64,000 nt of DNA from Saccharomyces mikatae IFO 1815 (taxonomy: Eukaryota > Ascomycota > Saccharomycetes > Saccharomycetales > Saccharomycetaceae), in NCBI RefSeq assembly GCF_947241705.1, contig NC_079271.1:558001-622000 (forward strand), in the 5' to 3' direction. The notes under the pieces are model-generated. The model saw only the letters and a program-made list of their open reading frames with translations, was not told the DNA's origin and did no database searches. The translations under genes were made by a program, and so were the position numbers. Positions 1-9,703 of this stretch are shown one piece after another; the first letter of the stretch is position 1, and each line of letters starts with the position of its first letter.

Positions 1-767
1 ACAATTATCGATACATTAATGAAGGCGTGCATACCCATTCATACTAATGTTAATGTTCGTCTCTATCATGGTATCTCCAAACTGACACCTGAGATACAGA
101 CCCGAAATTGTCTTCGGTCAATAAGCGTTCTTTGGCACCTAGTCGTACTTACACCATGAGCCCAGCTACTAACAGACCCTCGCTCCTGAGTAACGACTAC
201 AAAGGTGCACCTTTTCTATCTATATACACATTAATGTACGCACCTAGTCAATGTAGCCGCCAAACGGGCGCGGGCGCCCGTTCTCTCCTTTGTTCGTCCA
301 AAGAGACAGGAACACACATTAATCTTTTGTCACGGCCGGTCTGGCGGACTCAGGAGTGCGGCGTTTGCTTAATCGGAGGGGATAATAAAATCTCGGTGAC
401 ACAAGAATGAAGTCATAGACTCCAACGATTACGTGCCGACAGGAAAACCTTCGTGCGCGTTTATCGGAGCCGGTGTCTTAACTTCCGTTTAAAGCAATCC
501 GGGTGCGGACGTACTGTGTGGTCTTTTACTTTTTTTTTTCATTTTTTTTCAACCTGCTTGCGCCAGGAACTGCCGCAGTGCCTCAGCTGCAAAGCCGACG
601 TCGGACAGATAGGCGATCTTCGGCTCGGCCGACAAATCCCCTAGATACTATTGGTCAGTCGAGGTATCGGCCGCGTGGAACTACCGGGAATTACTACACA
701 GACAATTAGAAATTTGATTGGAAACCTTGTTCTAGAACTTGGCGATTGCTGACAAAGAAGAAAAGGG

Positions 768-779
768 CCTATTGTTGTT
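768..779 (+). promoter_or_regulatory. Candidate Rox1 operator (CCTATTGTTGTT)
   Basis: The sequence CCTATTGTTGTT fits the YYYATTGTT half of the hypoxic operator YYYATTGTTCTC bound by the Rox1 HMG box. It is about 440 bp before the ROX1 start. ROX1 of S. cerevisiae represses itself, so a site here makes sense, but the last three bases do not match. Confidence 0.35.
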
Positions 780-1000
780 GCCTCTTTTGTTGTCTTTGCT
801 GTATTGTTTTTGCCGGTGTTCCTTGTGTCTTTTGAGGGAGGTTTGTACTATTATTATCGTTCTCGCTATTATATTTTATTCATTTTCTCTTTGCGTAATG
901 TAACGGTCCTAAACAAAGTTTGTTTTTTTTCGCTCTTGCATTTTCCTTTTCTGTTCTCTCTTATTTGCTAACAGTAGTTTTAGAATTTTTACTTAAATAT

Positions 1001-1012
1001 AGCATTGTTTTC
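1001..1012 (+). promoter_or_regulatory. Candidate Rox1 operator (AGCATTGTTTTC)
   Basis: AGCATTGTTTTC matches the operator YYYATTGTTCTC at the core and most flanking positions. It lies about 210 bp before the ROX1 ATG. A further reverse-strand core, TCTATTGTTTGA, lies near 1151-1162. Together they suggest conserved autorepression. This is inferred from motif alone. Confidence 0.4.
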
Positions 1013-1220
1013 GAGTGTTTATTATTCTTTCTTTTACATCCCTCAACAGTTCTCGAAGATAGTTATATATATATATATATATATATACTTTCGGTACTAT
1101 TATAACCTATTCTTTATTCCTCTTGTTATTCAGAAATCACCATTAATATTTCAAACAATAGAGTTGAATAGAGTTGCTCAGCACATAAAGTATACTATAG
1201 AACGCACTTAGACATTTACA

Positions 1221-2321
1221 ATGAATCCTAAATCGTCCACTCCCAAGATTCCAAGACCTAAGAACGCTTTTATTCTGTTCAGACAGCACTACCATAGGAT
1301 TTTGATAGACGAATGGACCGCTCAAGGCGTGGAAATACCCCACAATTCCAACATTTCCAAAATTATTGGAACCAAATGGAAGGGTTTACAACCAGAAGAA
1401 AAGGCCCACTGGGAGGATCTGGCGAAGAAGGAAAAACTAGAACACGAGAGGAAGTATCCTGAGTATAAATACAAGCCAATAAGAAAGTCGAAGAAGAAGC
1501 AACTACTTTTAAAGGAAGTTGAAGAACAGCAGCAGCAGCAAACGCAACAAGCACAAACACAGCCACAGCCACAGTTACAACAGCCTTTCAACAATAATAT
1601 TGTTTTGATGAAAAGGGCACATTCCCTCTCACCATCTTCTTCCGTCTCAAGCTCGAACAGCTACCAGTTCCAGCTGAACAATGATTTTAGAAGATTGCCT
1701 ATTCCATCTGTTAGCTCTCCCAACTATATGGTTTCTAGGCCTTTGAATGGGTTGCCTTTGGCACACGACAAAGCAGTAAGAGATCTACCGCAACTGTCAT
1801 CTCAATTTCATTCTATCCCACATTATTCCGCTCCGCATGACTCTGCGACGAGACATCATTATCTCAACATTGCGCAAGCTCAACCAAGAGCTAACTCTAC
1901 TCCACAATTGCCCTTAATTTCATCCATAATTAACAGCAGCAACCAAACATCGGTCACAAATAGTACGGCAACAACAACAACAACTGCAACATCATCTCCT
2001 AGTAAACTCTCCTCTTCCCCCAACTCTTCTATATTCGAGAACAATAGATTGAACAGTATCAACAACTCTAACCAATATCTTCCACCACCCCTATTGCCCT
2101 CTCTGCAAGACTTTCAATTGGATCAATACCAGCAGCTCAAGCAAATGGGGCCAACGTATATCGTCAAGCCATTATCTCATACCAGGAATAACCTGTTATC
2201 TACAACTACCCCTACGCACCACCACATTCCTCATATTCCAAATCAAAACATTCCACTTCATCAAATAATAAATTCGAACAATGAAGTCACTGCCAAAACT
2301 AGTCTAGTTTCTCCAAAATGA
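1221..2321 (+). CDS. ROX1: Rox1, HMG-box repressor of hypoxic genes
   Basis: Rox1 is the haem-induced nuclear repressor that shuts off hypoxic genes in oxygen by binding ATTGTT operators and recruiting Tup1-Ssn6. The 366-residue protein carries an HMG box near residues 8-80: it opens PRPKNAFILFRQHYHR, and the region running through the SKIIGTKWKGL segment is typical of the sequence-specific HMG class. A lysine-rich end follows, then a glutamine-rich tract around residues 98-124. The rest is a low-complexity Ser/Asn/Pro/His repression region, and the C-terminal 80 residues match the S. cerevisiae protein as I remember it. The Q/T-rich segments differ from that protein in length, as expected for repeat tracts. 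The ATG at 1221 gives the family length. It is the first gene of a tandem + strand run with UBA3 and ISA2. Confidence 0.97.
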   Translation: MNPKSSTPKIPRPKNAFILFRQHYHRILIDEWTAQGVEIPHNSNISKIIGTKWKGLQPEEKAHWEDLAKKEKLEHERKYPEYKYKPIRKSKKKQLLLKEVEEQQQQQTQQAQTQPQPQLQQPFNNNIVLMKRAHSLSPSSSVSSSNSYQFQLNNDFRRLPIPSVSSPNYMVSRPLNGLPLAHDKAVRDLPQLSSQFHSIPHYSAPHDSATRHHYLNIAQAQPRANSTPQLPLISSIINSSNQTSVTNSTATTTTTATSSPSKLSSSPNSSIFENNRLNSINNSNQYLPPPLLPSLQDFQLDQYQQLKQMGPTYIVKPLSHTRNNLLSTTTPTHHHIPHIPNQNIPLHQIINSNNEVTAKTSLVSPK

Positions 2322-2774
2322 TTCTTTTTAAATTCATTTCATTCATTTCCCGTTATATCACATTTTATCATATTCCCTTTAGCTGATCATATATGCATTA
2401 GACTCTTGTCCAATAAAAGTTTAAGTTGTTTTAAAAGAACAAGAGAAAGTTAGGAAAAAAATACACCAGGTAAGAGCAGACGAAGTCAAAACAAAATAAA
2501 GTACAAGTACGAGACAAAAATAGAAAAGAAAAGTAATACTTATAAATCTTATTTGTATATATCAAATTATATTCTCAGTTTTCACGTATATATTCACTGC
2601 ACTAATATCATTCTATCCTACAAAAGAAAGTAAATTAAGTTTTATTGTATTATTATTAAACATAGTTGACTTTTCGGCTATTTTTCAAGCTCTTGTCCCA
2701 GAAAAAAACGTTGGTAAAATACTGCACACATACATATATATATATATATATATTAGTAAATGGAAATAACCAAA
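2322..2774. other. ROX1-UBA3 intergenic region
   Basis: This AT-rich spacer holds the ROX1 3' end and the UBA3 promoter. A (TA)n run lies at about 2736-2754, directly before the UBA3 start region. I see no RNA gene or repeat beyond simple A/T tracts. Confidence 0.6.
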
Positions 2775-3671
2775 ATGGACTGCAAGATATTAGTGTTAGG
2801 CGCGGGTGGTCTAGGTTGTGAAATCCTCAAAAATTTGGCGATGCTAAGTTTTGTCAAGCAGGTTCATATTGTTGATATGGATACTATCGAATTGACAAAT
2901 TTAAACAGACAATTTCTTTTCCGTGATGCAGACATAGATAAGCCAAAAGCTCAGGTAGCAGCCCAATATGTAAACTCACGATTTCCTCAGCTGCAGGTCG
3001 TTCCTCATGTGCAGGACCTTACCACTCTACCCCCGAGCTTTTATAAGGACTTCCAATTTATCATCTCGGGACTGGATGCCATTGAACCACGTCGTTACAT
3101 CAATGAAATTCTCGTGAAGCTCACCTTGGAATCCAATTATGAAATTTGTATCCCCTTCATAGATGGTGGAACAGAGGGCCTCAAGGGTCATGTAAAGACA
3201 ATCATCCCGGGCATCACTGCATGTTGGGAATGTTCCATCGATACCTTGCCTTCACAACAGGATACCGTACCAATGTGCACGATCGCCAACAACCCTCGCT
3301 GCATCGAGCACATTGTTGAGTACGTCTCAACGGTAAAATACCCCGAGCTAGATGTTGAGTCTACGGCGAATGTTGAATTTATTTTGGAGAAGTGCTACGA
3401 AAGAGCTGCAAGATTTAACATCTCTACGGAGAAGCTATCAACAGAATTTATCCTGGGTATAATCAAGAGTATCATACCGAGTGTAAGCACTACAAATGCA
3501 ATGGTTGCCGCCACATGCTGCACACAGATGGTTAAGATATACAATGATCTAATCGACTTGGAAAACGGTAATAATTTTACTCTGATTAACTGCTCCGAAG
3601 GTTGCTTTATGTATAGCTTTAAGTTCGAACGGTTACCCGGCTGTCAGGTTTGCTCTTGCGATTCCAACTAA
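2775..3671 (+). CDS. UBA3: Uba3, catalytic subunit of the Rub1/NEDD8-activating enzyme
   Basis: With Ula1, Uba3 adenylates the ubiquitin-like protein Rub1 and holds it as a thioester before passing it to Ubc12 for cullin modification. The ThiF/E1 nucleotide fold starts at once with the GAGGLG loop (residues 9-14) and the IVDMDTIELTNLNRQ segment. Cys150 and Cys153 (CWEC), paired with the C-terminal CQVC, form the expected zinc site. Cys168 in PMCTIANNP is the expected catalytic cysteine. I chose the ATG at 2775, giving 298 residues, because the S. cerevisiae protein starts MDCKIL. An in-frame ATG at 2760 would add five residues but has a poorer context. ISA2 follows after about 100 bp. Confidence 0.95.
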   Translation: MDCKILVLGAGGLGCEILKNLAMLSFVKQVHIVDMDTIELTNLNRQFLFRDADIDKPKAQVAAQYVNSRFPQLQVVPHVQDLTTLPPSFYKDFQFIISGLDAIEPRRYINEILVKLTLESNYEICIPFIDGGTEGLKGHVKTIIPGITACWECSIDTLPSQQDTVPMCTIANNPRCIEHIVEYVSTVKYPELDVESTANVEFILEKCYERAARFNISTEKLSTEFILGIIKSIIPSVSTTNAMVAATCCTQMVKIYNDLIDLENGNNFTLINCSEGCFMYSFKFERLPGCQVCSCDSN

Positions 3672-3773
3672 TATTACTAATGAATAAGAACCATTTGTCA
3701 GTATCACTTAGTTGATACTTTGCAAAATCAAGTCTCTGGAAAATCTCGTATATGTGATTGAACATTAAAAGGT

Positions 3774-4331
3774 ATGCAGACTAAATTATTGTTTACCAGA
3801 CTACGCTTTAGACTTCCTCCCACCACTTTGCATCATTTTCCCCTCAGATGTTTCCCACTGCAGAGATCTTTTTACTCCGATTTGGCCATTAACGAGCCTT
3901 TAATTACACCGAAAAGAATAATAAATGAGACACCTGGATTGAACTTGTCTATTTCTGAAAGAGCTTCGAACAGACTAGCTGAAATTTACCGCGATAATAA
4001 TGAGAATTTAAGAATTAGCGTGGAAAGTGGCGGTTGTCACGGTTTTCAATACAACTTGACCCTAGAACCCGCTTCCAAGTCTGATATGAAGACTGATGCA
4101 AAAGATAAAGAGTTTTCCGATAGTCTCGATGGTGATGATGAGCCTACAGATATAATATACGTGTTACCCGAAGACGAGGGTCGCGTTATCATAGACAATA
4201 AATCGTTAGACATTTTGAATAACACTACTTTGACATATACTAATGAATTGATTGGTTCTTCGTTCAAAATAGTCAATGGCAGGTTGAAAAGTAGTTGCGG
4301 ATGTGGAAGTAGCTTCGATATCGAAAGCTAG
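3774..4331 (+). CDS. ISA2: Isa2, mitochondrial iron-sulfur cluster assembly protein
   Basis: Isa2 is an A-type scaffold protein of the mitochondrial matrix. It works with Isa1 and Iba57 to make [4Fe-4S] clusters for aconitase, lipoate synthase and biotin synthase. The 185-residue protein opens with an Arg-rich, acid-poor presequence (about residues 1-35) typical of matrix import. The HesB/IscA domain follows, with its three conserved cysteines: one in ESGGCHGFQY near residue 92 and the pair in the C-terminal SSCGCGSSF. An acidic insert sits in the middle of the domain, as in S. cerevisiae Isa2. A minimal ATG-TGA upstream frame at 3752-3757 lies 22 bp before the start. The gene converges with HOS1. 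Confidence 0.97.
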   Translation: MQTKLLFTRLRFRLPPTTLHHFPLRCFPLQRSFYSDLAINEPLITPKRIINETPGLNLSISERASNRLAEIYRDNNENLRISVESGGCHGFQYNLTLEPASKSDMKTDAKDKEFSDSLDGDDEPTDIIYVLPEDEGRVIIDNKSLDILNNTTLTYTNELIGSSFKIVNGRLKSSCGCGSSFDIES

Positions 4332-4494
4332 AATGAATTATATCCATTCCTGTACATAATATACCCTGGACGCGGCAAGGCATTCTTTATTTAATTATCA
4401 ATCGTTAGTTTGAAGTTTGTAAAAGTATTATGGATCATAAACACTGTGTTGTTTGGGTGACGACGTTATAGTTAAATAATCAACTTGAACTCTT

Positions 4495-5907
4495 TTACAG
4501 TCCATAAAATTCCATGAGTTCGACTATATCTTCGACCTTATTGTCATTTCTTAATGTCTTCATCCGAGAACTACCTTCCATCTCATATATCCAATACTGG
4601 TAGTTCTCTTCGTTGTACATTTCTACGAACTCATGCTCTTTTATAAGTTGTTCAGAATCATCATCTTCATGAATATTAAAGGGATCATCTTGGCTTAAAT
4701 CATTGTCTTGATATTGTATTGCGGAAAATTGCTTCGCAACACACCAGGTCAAGTACGTGTAAAATCTACTCATCAATAAGTCGTTATATCCACCCCCTCC
4801 GAGTAGGAATATGTGCGCTTGTGAATATCTCTTTATGAAATTTATGATGGTTTCAGAAAGTCCTCTTACAGTCAATTGCCATTCGTTGAATCTATCACCT
4901 AGAAGCCCATCACCACCACATTCAATTATTAAAACTTCAGGATCGTGCTTATCTATTAGAGGGTTGATAATTTTGGATGCGATCAAATTCAAATAACTGT
5001 CATCGCAACCGTGCTTTAAAGGTATATTAACCACGTTCTTACCCCCTCGTGAATCATCTAAGGAGCCTGTTCCAGGGAAAAACCCAGGCTCGTAAATATG
5101 TACTGAAATTGTTTGTATTTGTTTAGAGTATTGAAAAGCCTTTTCCACACCGTCACCATGATGTAAGTCGAAGTCAAGATAGGTGATTTTATTCAGCTTT
5201 ATTTTCCGCAATCTTTGAATTAACAATACCACGTCATTTATGTAGCAAAATCCGCTTGCCCTTTGTTTGAAAGCATGGTGCCTTCCACCATCCCAATTTA
5301 TACCTATAAGACGGTCTGCCGGTGAAAGATGCTCCAGCAACCTCAAAGTCGCACCCGTAGTCACTTGACAGTACATAGGAAGGTACGAGAAAATTGGGCA
5401 ATCTCCTTCTAAGTTATACTGTTTTGCTTTAGAGTCTAGGATATAAGAATCTGTTGTTCCGTCATCTACTATCACGTCATCGTCACTACCGCTGTCGCTG
5501 CCATTTTCAAGCGTCGCTAAATGACTCTGATAATAATTATAGAGATCTTCTCTTGAAGTGAACCTTTGAAGATCTTGTGATGGTTCGTGGTTAACTTTTT
5601 CGTTCCAGTTATCAGCCATTTCAATCAGCTCACTCCATTTAGCCTCTACTATGTTATCGTTTATATCTTGCGGCAACATTTTATTGAATCTGCTATTGAT
5701 CAAATAATCGATATATTCTCTCGAATGAAACTCAAGTAGCTCGGCCTTCTTAACATATGGAAACGATAGTACATTGTCAAAACACTGAAGAAGATTGTAA
5801 GCGTTTAATAGAGAATATGTTAGTTGTGATTTTTGGTGATTGTTGCATGGGAGTAAATCTGCAACTTGAGATTGAAAGATTGACGTTGATATGACCAGCT
5901 TTGACAT
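4495..5907 (-). CDS. HOS1: Hos1, class I histone deacetylase (cohesin Smc3 deacetylase)
   Basis: Hos1 is a zinc-dependent deacetylase of the Rpd3/Hda1 fold. In S. cerevisiae it removes acetyl groups from cohesin subunit Smc3 after anaphase. The catalytic core shows the tandem histidines in GGRHHAF (about 210-211), the following ASGFCYINDVVL strand, the metal-binding DFDLHHGDG (about 245-252), a CGGDGLLGD loop and the LGGGGYN motif with the catalytic tyrosine. A Ser/Asp-rich acidic insert lies around residues 135-150. The start at 5907 (MSKLV) gives 470 residues, the S. cerevisiae length. The frame upstream begins only with a GTG. It is convergent with ISA2 and followed upstream by SPE3 on the same strand. 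Confidence 0.96.
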   Translation of the reverse strand: MSKLVISTSIFQSQVADLLPCNNHQKSQLTYSLLNAYNLLQCFDNVLSFPYVKKAELLEFHSREYIDYLINSRFNKMLPQDINDNIVEAKWSELIEMADNWNEKVNHEPSQDLQRFTSREDLYNYYQSHLATLENGSDSGSDDDVIVDDGTTDSYILDSKAKQYNLEGDCPIFSYLPMYCQVTTGATLRLLEHLSPADRLIGINWDGGRHHAFKQRASGFCYINDVVLLIQRLRKIKLNKITYLDFDLHHGDGVEKAFQYSKQIQTISVHIYEPGFFPGTGSLDDSRGGKNVVNIPLKHGCDDSYLNLIASKIINPLIDKHDPEVLIIECGGDGLLGDRFNEWQLTVRGLSETIINFIKRYSQAHIFLLGGGGYNDLLMSRFYTYLTWCVAKQFSAIQYQDNDLSQDDPFNIHEDDDSEQLIKEHEFVEMYNEENYQYWIYEMEGSSRMKTLRNDNKVEDIVELMEFYGL

Positions 5908-6106
5908 GATGTTGTTCACGAGTCATCAAATGTTTGCTGATAAATGTTTTTATAGTTCTTAATTTATGTTTCGCTTCCTTTTTTTCACTTTTTTTATGTA
6001 TCTGTTTTACTTACTTCCAAGATTGTTCCCAAACAAGTTCAATAAAAGCGCTTAGCTATCTAAAAATACGTACACACATACTGCATATATAAACATATTT
6101 ATTATC

Positions 6107-6988
6107 CTAATTCAATTCTTTAGCAGCCCAGGTTGGTAAGATGAAAGAAGCTTCATGAATTTTCTTGTTATAATATCTGTATACTTCTTCCTCCTTTTCA
6201 TCAGAGATTTCACGTAGTGGCTTTTTCACATTGCAGTTTTTATCTTTGGAACAAACCATAAAACCAATTGTACCAGTTGGATAAGTTGGGATGGTAACGA
6301 ATGAATATTCTGCAACGGGGAAAACTTCGGAACAAGCCTTTTTTAGGTCCTTAATAATTGGCAGGTGAATCCACATACTTTCAGCCTGAGTTGTGATTAC
6401 GCCCCTTTCTGTCAAGGCACTGTTCAACAGCTCGAAATATTCCTTCTGGAACAAAGTCTCAGCTGGACCTTCTGGGTCAGAAGAATCAGTAATGATTACA
6501 TCAAAAGTGTTTTGATAATCTCTCAGGAATTGGAAACCATCGCCAATGTGCGTCTTAACCTTTGGGTGGGAATAGGATGCAGCCATCTCTGGCAAAAACT
6601 CCTTTGATAATCTGATAACAGCCTCATCGATGTCACATAACCAAGCTTCCTCCACAGATTCGTGCTTAACAACTTCTCTTAAGACACCTCCATCACCCCC
6701 GCCGATAACAAGGACTTTTTTAGGATTTGGATGGGAGTTTAAGGCAAGATGAGCAATCATTTCTTGGTATGCAAACTCATCGCGTTCGGTGGCTTGAATG
6801 ACATTATCTAAGACTAACACGTTACCATAAGTAGTAGATTTGAAGATCAAAACGTCTTGATATTTTGATTTTTCGTGGTGCAAAACTTTTTCCACTTTTA
6901 AGGTCATGGCTTGACCTGGCCACATGGTATCAGATATTTCTCTGAACCAGCCGTCTACAATAGTTGGGTGCGTGATTTCTTGTGCCAT
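6107..6988 (-). CDS. SPE3: Spe3, spermidine synthase
   Basis: This aminopropyltransferase makes spermidine from putrescine and decarboxylated S-adenosylmethionine, and is cytosolic. The 293-residue length equals the S. cerevisiae enzyme. The N-terminal beta domain is followed by the Rossmann-like SAM-binding fold. The glycine loop VIGGGDGG lies near 94-101, CDID near 118-121 contacts the nucleoside part, and the signature [11 protein letters not shown] lies at 167-177 with the catalytic aspartates. Other motifs such as YQEMIAH and the C-terminal [12 protein letters not shown] are also typical. SPE3 and MED1 are divergent across about 460 bp. Confidence 0.98.
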   Translation of the reverse strand: MAQEITHPTIVDGWFREISDTMWPGQAMTLKVEKVLHHEKSKYQDVLIFKSTTYGNVLVLDNVIQATERDEFAYQEMIAHLALNSHPNPKKVLVIGGGDGGVLREVVKHESVEEAWLCDIDEAVIRLSKEFLPEMAASYSHPKVKTHIGDGFQFLRDYQNTFDVIITDSSDPEGPAETLFQKEYFELLNSALTERGVITTQAESMWIHLPIIKDLKKACSEVFPVAEYSFVTIPTYPTGTIGFMVCSKDKNCNVKKPLREISDEKEEEVYRYYNKKIHEASFILPTWAAKELN

Positions 6989-7447
6989 TTGATTTGTTAT
7001 CTAACAATACTTACTCTTCTCACCTTAAATACTGTACCTAACGTAAAACAGAATAATTCATCAATTCAGTTGATCTCATAGGTATTCTTTACCTGTCAGT
7101 AACATTTTTAGAGAAAAAAATGAAAGTTGAAAAAAATTTTTTTCTCAAGCAAAGAAATGAGGAGATCCTGAAACCAGGCAGGTGCAGAACATTGATGTAG
7201 GTAATCGCGTTTGTATATTGCCCTCAACTTGTATTCACGAGCAGGCATTTAATGCTTAAAAACCGCAATTACAACTTTTGCGAAATCTTGCAACGATTTT
7301 TTCTGTCAGAAAGTAATTGTAAGTAGTTATTTTTTTAAAACTTAAAATTAATGTTACCTATTAAGGAACTTTTGATGTTAGAAAGGAAAGAAACTCCTAA
7401 CAAAAGCAGGGAGACGATAATATTAACCCAATTGAACTCTTTTATAG
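6989..7447. other. SPE3-MED1 divergent intergenic region
   Basis: This shared upstream region holds A/T-rich tracts, including an A-rich/T-rich pair near 7114-7145, and no recognisable gene or RNA. I could not identify a specific factor site with confidence. Confidence 0.5.
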
Positions 7448-9148
7448 ATGGTGGAAGGAGACTCTTACGTGGAGACTTTAGACTCCATGATTGAAATATT
7501 CAAGGATTACAAACCCGGTTCCATAACTTTGGAAAATATAACAAGACTTTGTCAAACTTTAGGTCTCGAATCCTTCACAGAGGAACTGAGTAACGAACTT
7601 TCAAGACTATCTACTGCATCGAAAATCATCGTGATTGATGTTGACTACAATAAGAAGCAAGATAGAATTCAAGACGTCAAACTGGTACTAGCATCTAATT
7701 TTGATAATTTTGACTATTTTAACCAGAGAGATGGCAAACAAGAAAAATTTAACATTCTTTTAAACTCCTTAACAAACTACCCTGATTTGAAAGCTTTTCA
7801 TAGTAATTTGAAATTTTTATATCTTTTAGATGCATACTCCCATATCGAGTCTGAGTCATCCTCACATAATAATGCTTCTGCTGACAAAAGCATAGACTCA
7901 AGCAACAATTCTCTCAACAACCAAGGTAAGCTTGATTTGTTCAAGTATTTTACGGAACTATCACACTATATCAGGCAGTATTTCCAAGACAATTTATGGG
8001 ACTTTACAGTTAGGACCAATTTAAATGACAAGTTTGGGATTTATATTTTAACACAGGATCAGAACGGCAAGGAGGTGCCTTTGGCTAAGGTTTATTTAGA
8101 TGAGAACAAGAGCAATTCACAGTATAGATTTTATGAATACATATATTCACAAGAAACTAAATCCTGGATAAATGAATCTGCTGAGAATTTCTCTAACGGA
8201 ATATCTTTAGTTATGGAGATTTCAGCAAACACTCAAAAGAATAATTATACGGATTTGATTTGGTTTCCTGAAGATTTCATATCATCAGAGTTAATTATAG
8301 AGAAAGTTTCAAGTTCATCAAATTCGCCTTCTTCCCCGCCCATCATTGATTTATTTTCGAACAATAACTACAATAGTAAAATACATCTCATGAACGATTT
8401 TACAACGAAGTTAATCAATATTAAAAAATTTGACATTAGCAATGATAATCTAGATTTGATTGCTGAAATACTAAAATGGGTTCAATGGTCCAGAATAGTC
8501 CTCCAAAATGTCTTTAAGCTAGTATCCACTCCTAATTCGAAATTGAATTCGCCAGAATTTGAAGCGGATCATTCAGCTCCATTTTCCAATTTGAATAAAG
8601 ACAAAACCTCAACAGCATCTAATACTGAGCCAATTTCAAAAACTAATCGGCACGGAAGTGTGGTAGAGGCATCCAGAAGAAGGCGTTCATCAACGAATAA
8701 AAGCAAACGTCCCAGTATAACCGAGGCGATGATGCTGAAAGAGGAAGGTCTCCAGCAATTTAATTTGCATGAAATTTTATCCGAACCCGTTATAGAAGAA
8801 GAAAATGGAGATGGTATCAAAGAGCAGTCTGCAACGACAAATGGTGGTAGTGGCCTCAGATTTACTGCTTCTGTTTCGAATCAAGAGAACGGAGAAACCG
8901 ACAATACGATGGACAACCAAAGTGTTCCACAACGTACTAATTCGGAGTATAATGGTGCACCAGCAGGTGAAGTAGACATTGAAATGAAAGACGTTAGTTC
9001 TAAGGCTAAGGAAGCTGACTCATCGGTTTTACAATTAATTGTCAGTGAAGACCGTATCATTCTCGATAATATTTCTGAATGCAACTTGTATGATGACGTA
9101 ACATGCTGGAACAGGTTTGTTGAAAAATTCCAGAATATTGTCAGCTAA
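7448..9148 (+). CDS. MED1: Med1, Mediator middle-module subunit
   Basis: Med1 belongs to the middle module of the Mediator complex, which links transcription activators to RNA polymerase II. The protein is 566 residues, the same as in S. cerevisiae. It has no enzymatic motif. The N-terminal half (about 1-350) is a conserved globular Med1 domain rich in Leu, Asp and Asn. From about residue 365 it becomes low-complexity, with a basic RRRRSS/KSKRPS patch near 415-430 that may serve as a nuclear localisation signal, and a Ser/Asn/Glu-rich stretch. A short conserved end follows (about 525-566, ending CWNRFVEKFQNIVS). The assignment rests on sequence recognition and on its position between SPE3 and YPR071W. 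Confidence 0.95.
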   Translation: MVEGDSYVETLDSMIEIFKDYKPGSITLENITRLCQTLGLESFTEELSNELSRLSTASKIIVIDVDYNKKQDRIQDVKLVLASNFDNFDYFNQRDGKQEKFNILLNSLTNYPDLKAFHSNLKFLYLLDAYSHIESESSSHNNASADKSIDSSNNSLNNQGKLDLFKYFTELSHYIRQYFQDNLWDFTVRTNLNDKFGIYILTQDQNGKEVPLAKVYLDENKSNSQYRFYEYIYSQETKSWINESAENFSNGISLVMEISANTQKNNYTDLIWFPEDFISSELIIEKVSSSSNSPSSPPIIDLFSNNNYNSKIHLMNDFTTKLINIKKFDISNDNLDLIAEILKWVQWSRIVLQNVFKLVSTPNSKLNSPEFEADHSAPFSNLNKDKTSTASNTEPISKTNRHGSVVEASRRRRSSTNKSKRPSITEAMMLKEEGLQQFNLHEILSEPVIEEENGDGIKEQSATTNGGSGLRFTASVSNQENGETDNTMDNQSVPQRTNSEYNGAPAGEVDIEMKDVSSKAKEADSSVLQLIVSEDRIILDNISECNLYDDVTCWNRFVEKFQNIVS

Positions 9149-9703
9149 CAATCTCAATTATGATGTGGTTTAAGTTTATATTAAATGCCAGTAGCATTCG
9201 ATGAGATTTAGGCCTACATATACTGGATAGTGTATTAACTGGATTTATTTAGTTGGGCCTAGATTCCACAGATTAAGATTCAATGACTTTGTTTGCAAAT
9301 TCAGGCATTTACTACCCTTATTATCCTTTACATAAATGAAGAATAGTTCTATTATTGTGAGTAATATTATAAAAAGAGAAAGGCTTAATATATAATTCAT
9401 TAACACGTTAGGTGAAGAACGGTACCTTTATATTGATAAATGAACCCTTTTCAATTTTTTGTTCTCTTTCTATAATAGAGTTTACGTATCGAGCTCTATG
9501 AAGGACTAATAATTACTCTTTCTTGTGCTTGAATTGCGAGTGGTGTGTCATTTAAAATACGCCTACTTTTTTTTCCTGGAGAATATAAAGCAGAAGTTGG
9601 AAAATAAATTCTGTCGATGATAATTTTTTTGAAAAGAAAGTCCCTAGTACTTTAAGTGTATGTATTGAATATTTCTATCTTCGAGACAACTATAAACCCA
9701 ATT
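9149..9703. other. MED1-YPR071W intergenic region
   Basis: About 550 bp without a recognisable gene. A TATAAA at 9584-9589 lies some 115 bp before the YPR071W ATG and is a plausible TATA box. I see nothing else beyond A/T-rich tracts. Confidence 0.5.

Larger units (their letters stand above)
1..1220. other. Long ROX1 upstream region, no gene seen
   Basis: I see no convincing gene in these 1.2 kb. The open frames are short, mostly start at non-ATG codons and lack recognisable protein sequence. The left part is GC-richer and carries a perfect inverted repeat at 263-282. The right part is T-rich, with a (TA)n tract at about 1063-1087 lying 135-160 bp before the ROX1 ATG that could act as a TATA element. 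Three ATTGTT cores, listed separately, resemble Rox1 operators. Confidence 0.6.

Noticed and set aside
108-1105. Several 60-100 codon frames in the first 1.1 kb
   Set aside because: Most start at TTG or GTG, overlap one another and have low-complexity translations made from T-runs or (TA)n tracts. Nothing supports expression.
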